Assembly: GCA_964619785.1 (NCBI GenBank)
Contig: CAZUGH010000039.1
Location: 1 to 17,717 of the forward strand
From: CAZUGH01 sp964619785
GTDB taxonomy: Bacteria; Bacillota; Clostridia; Lachnospirales; Lachnospiraceae
Length of the DNA: 17,717 nt
Reading direction: 5' to 3'
Made by a program: the position numbers and the translations under genes. Numbering within the stretch: the first letter of the stretch is position 1; every line of letters starts with the position of its first letter. Below the pieces are notes generated by a model. It searched no databases, was not told the origin of the DNA, and saw only the letters and a program-made list of their open reading frames with translations. Of the stretch, positions 1 to 6,559 are shown piece by piece.

Positions 1-94
1 TTTGGTTACGAACGTTGGGTGCCCGCGACGTTGCTTGGTTTATCAAGTGGCGGTGGGGCCAGACAAAATGAACCCTATAACAAACAATCAACAT

Positions 95-108
95 AGCGAC
101 ATGTCGCT
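95..108. promoter_or_regulatory. Perfect 14-bp palindrome upstream of the DUF2975-HTH operon
   Basis: AGCGACATGTCGCT reads identically on both strands and lies 17 bases before the ATG at 126. Its size, symmetry and position directly before an operon that encodes its own HTH regulator fit an operator, probably autoregulatory. That role is inference. It is not followed by a T-run, so it is not a typical intrinsic terminator. Confidence 0.5.
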
Positions 109-125
109 CAGAAATGAGGTATCCG

Positions 126-572
126 ATGAATAAGAAACTAACACATATCACCAAATTGATTTTGGATTTCATGTTCTATACTGGAATCTTGATTGCATTA
201 GCGCTCCCTCTTATCCTTACCTGGTATGGAAAGTGGGACCAGGAATTACTCGCACATCTTTGGCCAATCGATATAATCCTGACCCTGTGCGGTATCAGCG
301 CACTCCTTCTTCTCTGGGAGCTGCGCAAGATTTTCAAGACTGTAATTTTAGATGCTTGTTTTGTCCTCGCCAATGTAACTAGCCTTCGTCGCATGGGCAA
401 TTACAGTTTTGTGATTTCATTATTGATGCTTCTTGAGATATTAGTTTATCCCACTTTAGCATCTGCTATTATCATACTTGTCTTTCTCATTGCAGGGATG
501 TTTAGCAAAGTGCTCGCTCAGGTTTTTGCTAGAGCTATTGATTACAAACAAGAGACGGATTACACCATCTAG
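126..572 (+). CDS. DUF2975-type four-helix membrane protein
   Basis: This 148-aa integral membrane protein belongs, by recognition of its pattern, to the DUF2975 family, whose biochemical role is unknown. Four hydrophobic segments lie near residues 11-33, 47-64, 95-110 and 112-128. Between the second and third is the family signature WELRKIFKTV with the later SLRR, and the C-terminus has KVLAQVFARAIDYKQETD. I chose ATG 126 over the in-frame ATG 114 because a GAGG Shine-Dalgarno (116-119) lies at good spacing before 126 and would fall inside the gene if 114 were used. The stop is 12 bases before the HTH gene, so the two are probably co-transcribed. Known family context: DUF2975 proteins are usually found next to a YozG-like HTH protein, as here. 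A membrane-sensor or anti-regulator role is plausible but unproven. Confidence 0.85.
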   Translation: MNKKLTHITKLILDFMFYTGILIALALPLILTWYGKWDQELLAHLWPIDIILTLCGISALLLLWELRKIFKTVILDACFVLANVTSLRRMGNYSFVISLLMLLEILVYPTLASAIIILVFLIAGMFSKVLAQVFARAIDYKQETDYTI

Positions 573-584
573 AAGGAGGCAACC

Positions 585-794
585 ATGCCAATCATAATTA
601 ACATCGATGTGATGCTTGCCAAACGCAAGATGAGTGTCACAGAATTGTCCCAGCGTGTGGGCATCACCATGGCGAATATTTCAATTTTGAAAAATGGAAA
701 AGCCAAGGCTCTGCGTATTGAAACTTTAGATAAAATCTGCGAGGCACTCGACTGCCAGCCAGGTGATATTTTGGAATACAGGAAAGGGGAATAG
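585..794 (+). CDS. YozG-type small HTH (XRE/Cro) transcriptional regulator
   Basis: This 69-aa protein is essentially one helix-turn-helix domain. It begins with a short beta-like stretch (IIINIDVML), then KRKMSVTELSQRVGIT as the first HTH helices, the recognition-helix region around ANISILKNGKAKAL, and ends in the typical CEALDCQPGDILEY. Length and motifs match the YozG family of small XRE regulators. A strong AAGGAGG lies 5 bases before the ATG. The gene sits between the DUF2975 protein and the DUF4173-like protein in one operon; the next start codon is one base past its stop, which implies translational coupling. It probably controls this operon through the palindrome at 95-108, which is inference from position. 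Confidence 0.9.
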   Translation: MPIIINIDVMLAKRKMSVTELSQRVGITMANISILKNGKAKALRIETLDKICEALDCQPGDILEYRKGE

Positions 795-795
795 T

Positions 796-2385
796 ATGAA
801 CTACAAAGAAAAACCAATTACTTATTTAATGAAACCGGAGGAGAGAAAAGCGTGTGCTGAGTATAACCGCTCGTTAGGCGCCAGCTTTTGCAGGAAATTT
901 CTGATTCCTAGCTTGCTCTATGCTCTATGCTACACTTTTTTCATGTATGACAATCCGGCATCGATTACCATGCCATTGTGGGTATTATGCACCATCCTTT
1001 ACAGTTGCTATGTTTTCAAGCATATGGATATCACGAGAAAAAGGGACAGTATATTATATTTTATCATTATGATGTTACTTGGCATCTCAAGTGCCTTGAC
1101 CGATAGCTTTCCTATTTTAGTTATGAATTATGTTGGTTTCTTTATATTATTAGTAGCCACGCTACTACATAATTTTTGCAATGACAGGGAATGGGATTTT
1201 TCACAATATCTGGCTCAGATTTTCCTCGCCACCACTTGTTCTTTCGGCTATGTCAATCGACCTGTCACGGATTTGATTGCGTATCACCATCAGTCAAGAA
1301 ATACCGATGCTAAGAGCAAGCTTGGCAAGAACATCCTAATCGGTTGCCTCGCGGCGATTCCATGTCTTTTTGTTCTGGGCAACTGCTTAGCAAGCGCAGA
1401 TGCTATCTTTGGGGATATGCTCGCACACATCTTCGATTTTCTATCGATTGAAACTGTGATTGAAGTGTTAGTTATGTTCTGCTTCGGGCTATTTTCTTGC
1501 TATTGTGGAATCCGTTTTCTCGCATCTAAAAAGTTGGATGAGACGGCCAAGCCTACCAAACAGCGTGATCCGGTTATTGCTATCACAACGCTATCCATCA
1601 TCAGTGTAATGTATGTTATCTTTTGCCTCATTCAGATTGTTTATTTGTTCTTTGGCAAGAGTGGTCTTCCTTATGAGATGACCTATGCTGAGTACGCACG
1701 TACAGGTTTCTTCCAACTGCTCTTCGTCTGTGCCATCAACTTTGTTGGTGTGCTGCTCGTCAAAAAGCTATTTGCTTCACACAAAGTACTTGATATGCTT
1801 TTGATTCTATTTAGCATCTGCACCTTCATTATGATTGCTTCTAGTGCATATCGAATGCTACTGTATATCGGTGCCTATCACCTGACATTTACCCGAATCT
1901 TTGTCTTAGTGGCACTTCTTCTACTAACATTATTGATGCTCGGAAGTATTCTTATGATTGTGCGACCAGAATTTAACTTCTTCCGCTATAGCATGATTGT
2001 AGTAAGCGTCATCTACCTATGCTTTTCCTTTGCACACGTAGACTATTTCATTGCTACCTACAATCTCTCCTTTGAAAATGAACTCTACTTTGGCACAGAT
2101 GAGGAAGCCGTGGATTTGAATTATATTAGCAAACTCTCCACAGATGCTGCTCCTGCGATTGCCAAATATATGAACACTCATTACAAGGATGATATCTCTT
2201 TCCAAATGTATTTAGACTCGTACCATAGTAAGAATGACATATATGAATATTTTGATCATGCTTCCTATGATAGCTTCTATTTCTACTTTAAGTATTTAGA
2301 TAAACATGTCGAAGCTTTATCCCGTGATGGTATACGCTCCTTCAATCTGTCACACTACTTCGCACAGAAAATGCTACCACAATAA
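796..2385 (+). CDS. DUF4173/DUF4153-like polytopic membrane protein
   Basis: This 529-aa protein has about a dozen hydrophobic segments, starting after a short cytoplasmic head (MNYKEKPITYLMKPEERKAC) and continuing to roughly residue 430. A polar C-terminal tail of about 100 residues follows, containing VDLNYISKLSTDAAPAIAKY. That tail, with its Asn-Tyr and Ser-Thr-Asp-Ala pattern after the last helix, is what I recognise from DUF4173/DUF4153 proteins; their function is unknown. I chose ATG 796 because AAAGGGGA precedes it and it follows the HTH stop by one base. A start at 763 would overlap the regulator. Third gene of the operon, so it is probably an output of the YozG-like regulator. No terminator is evident before the next gene. 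Confidence 0.75.
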   Translation: MNYKEKPITYLMKPEERKACAEYNRSLGASFCRKFLIPSLLYALCYTFFMYDNPASITMPLWVLCTILYSCYVFKHMDITRKRDSILYFIIMMLLGISSALTDSFPILVMNYVGFFILLVATLLHNFCNDREWDFSQYLAQIFLATTCSFGYVNRPVTDLIAYHHQSRNTDAKSKLGKNILIGCLAAIPCLFVLGNCLASADAIFGDMLAHIFDFLSIETVIEVLVMFCFGLFSCYCGIRFLASKKLDETAKPTKQRDPVIAITTLSIISVMYVIFCLIQIVYLFFGKSGLPYEMTYAEYARTGFFQLLFVCAINFVGVLLVKKLFASHKVLDMLLILFSICTFIMIASSAYRMLLYIGAYHLTFTRIFVLVALLLLTLLMLGSILMIVRPEFNFFRYSMIVVSVIYLCFSFAHVDYFIATYNLSFENELYFGTDEEAVDLNYISKLSTDAAPAIAKYMNTHYKDDISFQMYLDSYHSKNDIYEYFDHASYDSFYFYFKYLDKHVEALSRDGIRSFNLSHYFAQKMLPQ

Positions 2386-2404
2386 CCCAGTTGCAATATA
2401 TATT

Positions 2405-2433
2405 TTGTCTCGCACTTTTACGCATCCTATGAT
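2405..2433 (+). promoter_or_regulatory. Sigma-70-type promoter for the aldo/keto reductase gene
   Basis: A -35 TTGTCT (2405-2410) and a -10 TATGAT (2428-2433) are separated by exactly 17 bases. Transcription would start near 2440, about 30 bases before the expected start codon position. The promoter looks intact although the gene behind it is damaged. Confidence 0.6.
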
Positions 2434-2468
2434 ACACTGAACTTATCAAAGAAAAGGAATGTGAAATT

Positions 2469-3659
2469 ATACAATATCGTAAAAATCGCTTAGGCGAAGA
2501 CATATCATTGTTAGGTTATGGTTGTATGCGTTTTACCAAAAAAGGCAATTCGATCGACCTTGACAAGGCAGAGAAAGAATTGATGGCTGCGATTGATGCC
2601 GGAGTCAACTATCTTGATACCGCATATATCTATGGCGGAAGCGAAGTCGCTGTTGGCGAGATTTTGTCTCATAATCAGGTTCGTGAGAAAGTCAACATTG
2701 CCACCAAGCTCCCGCAGTATCTCATTGGTTCACGCAAGGCAATTGATAACTACTTTAATGAAGAGTTAAAGCGCCTTCAGACTAGCTACATTGACTATTA
2801 TCTGATGCATATGCTTACCGACATCGCTTCATGGCGTAAGCTCTGTGCTCTGGGAATCGAAGATTGGATTGCCGAGAAGAAAGCGTCTGGGCAGATTCGC
2901 CAGATTGGATTTTCCTTTCACGGCAACACGGATATGTTTCTTCAGATACTTGATGCCTATGACTAGGACTTCTGCCAGATTCAATACAACTATATGGACG
3001 AAGTGAGCCAGGCTGGCAAGCGCGGTCTCCAAGCGGCGGCGGCCAAAGGTATCCCTGTCATCATTATGGAGCCACTTCGTGGTGGCAAGCTTGTTGACCT
3101 TCTTCCTGAGAAAGCCAAGAAACTGATTGCAAACAATCCTAAAGGCTTTTCAGCTGCTGAATGGGCATTTCGCTGGCTATGGAATCAACCCGAAGTCACT
3201 TGTGTACTCTCTGGCATGAATTCCATTGACATGGTCGAGGAAAATGTACGCATCGCTAGTGAAGTTACCATCAACGAGTTCACCTCTCAGGATTTTGAGA
3301 TGATTGAGCAAATCAAGACAGAGATTAACCACAATATAAAAGTAAATTGTACCGGCTGTGCATATTGCATGCCTTGCCCAAAGGGAGTCGATATTCCTGG
3401 TGCTTTCCGTTGCTACAATGAGATGTATATGGAGAGCAAGTCCACAGGTCGTTTTGAATATGCACAAGTAATCGGTCTGCGCAAAGAACCTGCCTTTCCA
3501 TCCCAATGTATCGGTTGTGGCAAATGTGAACAGCACTGTCCACAGCACCTGCCAATTCGTGAACACCTAAAACAAGCAGATAAAGCATTGCGCCCTCTTC
3601 CTTATAAAATAGGAATTGGTCTGGCACGCCGCTTTTTCCATCGAGGGAAAACATCTTAA
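2469..3659 (+). pseudogene. Aldo/keto reductase with C-terminal 4Fe-4S domain, interrupted by TAG
   Basis: The reading frame encodes an aldo/keto reductase of about 396 codons, a usual length for the ferredoxin-tailed branch. N-terminal motifs are GYGCMRF, the Asp/Tyr pair in LDTAYIYGGSE, the Lys in IATKLP and the His in YYLMHM, together the AKR catalytic tetrad. The C-terminus has two iron-sulfur motifs, CTGCAYCMPCPKG and CIGCGKCEQHCP. An in-frame TAG at 2964-2966 replaces the residue between AYD and DFCQIQYNY, where the family normally has Trp; TGG to TAG is one G-to-A change. The codon at 2469, where Met is expected before QYRKNR, is ATA, again G-to-A from ATG, with AAGGA 10 bases upstream. 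TTG 2508 is an alternative start but loses the first strand. The gene is probably inactive. A sequencing error or strain variant remains possible. Confidence 0.8.
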
Positions 3660-3666
3660 CCATCAC

Positions 3667-3717
3667 AAAAAAGGCCACTGTAAAATGACTCGATTCCAGT
3701 CAATTCACAATGGCCTT
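3667..3717 (-). terminator. Intrinsic terminator for the Ig-like protein gene
   Basis: A long imperfect hairpin pairs AAGGCCACTGT (3671-3681) with ACAATGGCCTT (3707-3717), with further pairing inside. On the minus strand it is followed by a run of six T (3667-3672). It lies just past the 3' end of the minus-strand gene at 3733-4108 and also closes the convergent reductase gene. Confidence 0.8.
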
Positions 3718-3732
3718 ATCTATTACCTTACA

Positions 3733-4108
3733 TTAATCATCATATTCAACGATGATNNNNNNNNNNNNNNNNNNNNNNNNNNNNNNNNNNNNNNNNNNNN
3801 NNNNNNNNNNNNNNNNNNNNNNNNNNNNNNNNNNNNNNNNNNNNNNNNNNNNNNNNACGATGATCTATTCCTTCAAAGTCTACTACTTTCGTGTCGCTGC
3901 TTGACCAAACAAGCAATTCATCACACTCATATGGCGTTGTAAATGCATTCAGTTCAAATTTCTTACCAATCTTTACTGTCTTTGATGAATAATCTAACTG
4001 TGTGATACTTAATGCTGCTGCCCTCACATCCTGTGGTTTCTCAACCACACCAAACAAACTTACACATAATAAACTTAATGATAATCCCCATGCAATTCTT
4101 TTCTTCAT
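3733..4108 (-). CDS. Secreted protein with Ig-like (Big-type) domain, interrupted by assembly gap
   Basis: The N-terminus (MKKRIAWGLSLSLLCVSLFG) is a Sec signal peptide with likely cleavage near DVRAAA (residues 28-32). A beta-rich stretch follows: TVKIGKKFELNAF and LLVWSSSDTKVVDFEG resemble the first half of a bacterial Ig-like domain. After residue 84 the coding sequence runs into the 100-N gap (3757-3856). On the far side, one frame reads IIVEYDD then TAA at 3733, a natural end for such a domain, so I extend the gene there. With exactly 100 N that end is out of frame, so the true gap must be a multiple of three. GAGGAAG lies 7 bases before the ATG. Function is unknown; such small proteins are usually cell-surface or secreted. 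Confidence 0.6.
3757..3856. other. Assembly gap of 100 N, flanked by identical 8-mers
   Basis: Exactly 100 N. The eight bases before the gap (ACGATGAT, 3749-3756) are identical to the eight after it (3857-3864). The real length is unknown. Confidence 0.95.
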
Positions 4109-4232
4109 ATACTTCTTCCTCGTATTTTATAGTAATACACAAATTATACTGGTCGTATATGTCATTTGTATGGCCGATTTATTTTTTCATTCTCTTTCAA
4201 ATTATTACTATATATTATAGCAAAGAATGCTT

Positions 4233-4264
4233 GGTAAATATAGTAATTTATATACTATTTTACC
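4233..4264. repeat. AT-rich inverted repeat between the Ig-like gene and purC
   Basis: GGTAAATATAGTA (4233-4245) pairs with TACTATTTTACC (4253-4264) with one bulged base. It lies in the 256-base AT-rich divergent spacer between the minus-strand gene starting at 4108 and purC. It could be an operator or a cruciform; there is no T-run placing it as a terminator. I saw no convincing purine riboswitch in this spacer. Confidence 0.4.
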
Positions 4265-4364
4265 GAAATTACAAAAAAGGATTGATTTTTTATCGAAAAT
4301 CTGTTTATCTATTAATAGGAAAACAGTGTCAGAATCCTAATCAAACTAAAAAGAGGTAATCGAT

Positions 4365-5240
4365 ATGAGTGCAAATGAAATGAAACCTGTTAAAGAAGGT
4401 AAAGTTCGTGAGATTTATGACAATGGCGACAACCTAATCATGGTTGCTACCGATCGCATCAGCTGCTTTGATGTTATCTTAAAGAACAACGTAACCAAAA
4501 AAGGAACTGTCTTAACACAGATGTCTAAGTTCTGGTTTGATATGACTCAGGATATTTTGCCTAATCACATGCTTTCTGTTGATGTGAAAGACATGCCTGA
4601 ATTTTTCCAGCAACCTAAGTTCGATGGCAATAGTATGATGTGTCGCAAGTTAGACATGCTTCCAATCGAATGTATCGTTCGTGGCTATATCACCGGAAGC
4701 GGTTGGGCAAGCTACCAGGAAAATGGAACCGTATGCGGCATCAAGCTTCCTGAAGGATTAAAAGAATCCGATAAACTCCCTGAACCAATCTACACACCAT
4801 CTACTAAAGCTGAGATTGGCGATCACGATGAGAACATTTCATACGAGCAGAGCGTGGCACACCTTGAGAAGTATTATCCAGGAAAAGGTGAGGAATACGC
4901 TACTAAGCTTCGTGACTATACGATTGCTTTATATAAGAAATGTGCTGACTATGCATTAACCCGTGGTATTATCATCGCAGATACCAAGTTTGAATTTGGT
5001 TTAGACGAAGACGGTAACATGGTAATCGGAGATGAGATGCTAACACCAGACAGCTCACGTTTCTGGCCAGCCGAAGGCTATGAACCAGGACACGGCCAGC
5101 CATCTTTCGATAAGCAGTTTGCACGTGATTGGTTAAAAGAGAATAAAGACCATGACTGGACACTCCCACAGGATATTGTTGATAAGACCATCGGCAAGTA
5201 TCTACAGGGATATGAACTACTAACTGGTAAACAACTATAG
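4365..5240 (+). CDS. purC: SAICAR synthase (phosphoribosylaminoimidazole-succinocarboxamide synthase)
   Basis: This 291-aa cytoplasmic enzyme joins CAIR and aspartate with ATP to form SAICAR in de novo purine synthesis (EC 6.3.2.6). Visible family motifs in order are EGKVREIYD near the N-terminus (the nucleotide-binding strand-turn), ATDRISCFDVI, LPIECIVRGYITGSGW, then KAEIGDHDENIS and the C-terminal IADTKFEFGLD with GDEMLTPDSSRFWP. Length agrees with the longer, roughly 290-residue form rather than the roughly 240-residue form. AGAGG precedes the ATG at 4365. It stands alone: neighbours on both sides are on the other strand and are not purine genes, so here purC is separate from any pur operon. 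A bidirectional terminator follows directly. Confidence 0.97.
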   Translation: MSANEMKPVKEGKVREIYDNGDNLIMVATDRISCFDVILKNNVTKKGTVLTQMSKFWFDMTQDILPNHMLSVDVKDMPEFFQQPKFDGNSMMCRKLDMLPIECIVRGYITGSGWASYQENGTVCGIKLPEGLKESDKLPEPIYTPSTKAEIGDHDENISYEQSVAHLEKYYPGKGEEYATKLRDYTIALYKKCADYALTRGIIIADTKFEFGLDEDGNMVIGDEMLTPDSSRFWPAEGYEPGHGQPSFDKQFARDWLKENKDHDWTLPQDIVDKTIGKYLQGYELLTGKQL

Positions 5241-5246
5241 AACGTC

Positions 5247-5284
5247 AAAAGAAAGCTGCTCGGTAACCAAGCAGCTTTCTTTTT
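5247..5284. terminator. Bidirectional intrinsic terminator between purC and the lipoprotein gene
   Basis: A perfect stem pairs AAAGAAAGCTGCT with AGCAGCTTTCTTT around a loop of about 9 bases. T-rich runs occur on both strands. It sits between two convergent genes, 6 bases after the purC stop and about 9 before the lipoprotein stop, so it can end both transcripts. Confidence 0.9.
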
Positions 5285-5292
5285 ATATCAAA

Positions 5293-6391
5293 CTATTTCA
5301 CTTCATAATGGTAGAAATGTGTTGGGCACTCATCATCACCTATATATCCCATCAGATAAAATGTATCTTTATCACATACTGTAAAGTCCGTAATTCTCGC
5401 TTCTTTCATCTTGAAATCATCTTTCTTGCCATCAACAAGCAGTTCNNNNNNNNNNNNNNNNNNNNNNNNNNNNNNNNNNNNNNNNNNNNNNNNNNNNNNN
5501 NNNNNNNNNNNNNNNNNNNNNNNNNNNNNNNNNNNNNNNNNNNNNCAGTTCATTCGCATCGAGATCTCGTTCCTCATACCCTGCTGCTGTATCGAGTAAA
5601 CTGTCCAAACTATAATGTTCTTCCATCTCTCCCGATTCGACATCTAGTATGACAAGTTCCATCGCATAACGCTCATACGTATAAATCTTGCCATCCTTTC
5701 TTACCCCCAACAAATTCAGTCGATCTGGCAATTTTCTTACTCGTTCTCCCTTTTTCAAATCAACCAAATCCATATGATGGCCACCAATCTCACTATAAGT
5801 CTGCACAACAGCCAGATCATCCCCGAGGTACTCAAAACTGTAAAACTTAAGCTTTTCATCATCAAGTGCAATTCCGATGTCTGTTCGATATACTAGTTTC
5901 CCCTTCTTGGTAATACGTGCAATCCAAGTACCATCATAGAATAGATAATCACCATTTTTTCTTTGAATCAGGTTGCTAACGAATGTATTAACGCGAGAAT
6001 TGTAGTTCCAAAAATACTTGTAAATCGGAGATTCTTTACCAGCGTTCACCCATTTCCCATTCTCTTTACGATAAAACGCATGCTTTCCCTCTTCTGACCG
6101 GTCATTGGTCACAATGGGCTGACCCGCATAATCACAATAAACATCAAGACAATAAGCAGGCACGTTCTCACTGTGTTCTTTTGCCACAACATTCATCTTT
6201 TTGATTGTCAAAGGAATAGCTTTCGTCTCCTCTGTCGTAACCGCTGCTTCCGAAACCGCCATCGCAGCCGGCGACACCGTAGCACTCACATCATTCTTCA
6301 CCTTATGAGTAACGGTCACCTTTGTCTTCGTTTGGCACCCAGCCATACCTACCAGCATAAGACCCAACATACATAATAAAACTTTTTTCAT
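5293..6391 (-). CDS. Propeller-like lipoprotein, interrupted by assembly gap
   Basis: The N-terminus MKKVLLCMLGLMLVGMAGC is a lipoprotein signal with the modified Cys at residue 19, so the protein is anchored on the outer face of the membrane. The mature part has repeated short beta-strand units such as GDYLFYDGTWIARITKKGKL and LVILDVESGEMEEHYS, resembling YncE/WD-type propeller blades; no enzyme motif is visible. The coding frame enters the 100-N gap (5446-5545) after DLDANEL and resumes as ELLVDGKKDDFKM, ending in HFYHYEVK at 5293. The frame across 100 N is wrong, so the true gap must be a multiple of three. The C-terminal 41 residues match the protein at 17336-17717 at 15 positions without gaps. 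The ATG at 6391 is served by AAGGAGG carried in the 30-bp repeat. It follows the SNF2 gene in the same direction. Confidence 0.75.
5446..5545. other. Assembly gap of 100 N, flanked by identical 6-mers
   Basis: Exactly 100 N. CAGTTC ends the left side (5440-5445) and begins the right side (5546-5551). Comparison with the paralogue at 17336 suggests about 34 codons are missing. Confidence 0.95.
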
Positions 6392-6428
6392 ACTCTCCTC
6401 CTTTTCTGAGCGAATTATGCGAAGAGGC

Positions 6429-6459
6429 GATGAGAAATTCGCGAAGGCGATTTCTCATC
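6429..6459 (-). repeat. Hairpin 3 of the element
   Basis: GATGAGAAATTCGC (6429-6442) pairs with GCGATTTCTCATC (6447-6459) with one bulged base and a GAAG loop on the plus strand. GGC/GCC at 6426-6428 and 6461-6463 extends it. It is the hairpin nearest the lipoprotein RBS. Confidence 0.8.
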
Positions 6460-6468
6460 TGCCATAAA

Positions 6469-6498
6469 GCTAATTGTTTACGCTCATAAACAATTAGC
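6469..6498 (-). repeat. Hairpin 2 of the element, perfect stem
   Basis: GCTAATTGTTTA (6469-6480) pairs perfectly with TAAACAATTAGC (6487-6498). The six-base loop is TGAGCG on the minus strand, the exact complement of CGCTCA found in both copies of the 30-bp repeat, just upstream of the Shine-Dalgarno. Confidence 0.85.
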
Positions 6499-6503
6499 CG
6501 TGT

Positions 6504-6531
6504 GAACAATGTGCTATCGAGCATATTGTTC
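6504..6531 (-). repeat. Hairpin 1 of the element
   Basis: GAACAATGTGCT (6504-6515) pairs with AGCATATTGTTC (6520-6531) with one mismatch and a four-base loop. On the minus strand its first arm begins three bases after the A of the first start codon and therefore overlaps the first codons of the short reading frame at 6303-6533. Confidence 0.8.
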
Positions 6532-6559
6532 ATACTCTCCTCCTTTTCTGAGCGAATTG

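Larger units (their letters stand above)
6303..6533 (-). other. Short reading frame started by the upstream repeat copy (76 codons, doubtful gene)
   Basis: The ATG of the upstream repeat copy opens a 76-codon frame beginning MNNMLDSTLFTRLIVYERKQ. It crosses all three hairpins, reads through the second RBS as RKGGEYEK and ends 89 bases inside the lipoprotein gene in another frame. It has an excellent RBS but its sequence is dictated by the hairpin arms, so a functional protein is unlikely. If translated, it could act like a leader peptide, affecting hairpin folding and lipoprotein translation. That is inference. Confidence 0.35.
6387..6558 (-). repeat. Three-hairpin element bracketed by a 30-bp direct repeat carrying an RBS and start codon
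   Basis: A 30-bp sequence occurs exactly twice, at 6387-6416 and 6529-6558, 142 bases apart. On the minus strand each copy reads AATTCGCTCAG, then AAAAGGAGGAG, then AGTATGAA: a full Shine-Dalgarno plus ATG. Between the copies are three hairpins: 6504-6531 (12-bp arms, one mismatch, loop of 4), 6469-6498 (perfect 12-bp arms, loop of 6) and 6426-6463 (arms of 13-14 bp with one bulge, extended by a further GC-rich clamp). Copy 2 begins one base past the SNF2 stop; copy 1 supplies the RBS and start of the lipoprotein. This looks like a small inserted repeat element, not a terminator, since no hairpin has a T-run. Confidence 0.8.

Noticed and set aside
1..130. Possible tail of an upstream gene
   Set aside because: All three forward frames are open from base 1 (to stops near 69, 96 and 130), so no frame can be preferred and no family is recognisable. 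The first 60 bases are more GC-rich than the rest.
2964..2966. TAG as a recoded codon (pyrrolysine or readthrough)
   Set aside because: The family has Trp here, one base away from TAG, and the start codon is also damaged. No Pyl genes or recoding signal are visible. A nonsense change is simpler.
3749..3864. Insertion sequence hidden in gap 1 with an 8-base target duplication
   Set aside because: No inverted repeat ends or transposase sequence reach the gap edges, and the second gap has a 6-base repeat. Possible but not supported.
4109..4364. Purine riboswitch upstream of purC
   Set aside because: I could not find the conserved three-way junction core; only an AT-rich inverted repeat is visible.
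6387..6558. CRISPR-like repeat pair
   Set aside because: Only two repeats, a single 112-base interval full of hairpins, and the repeat is an RBS with a start codon.
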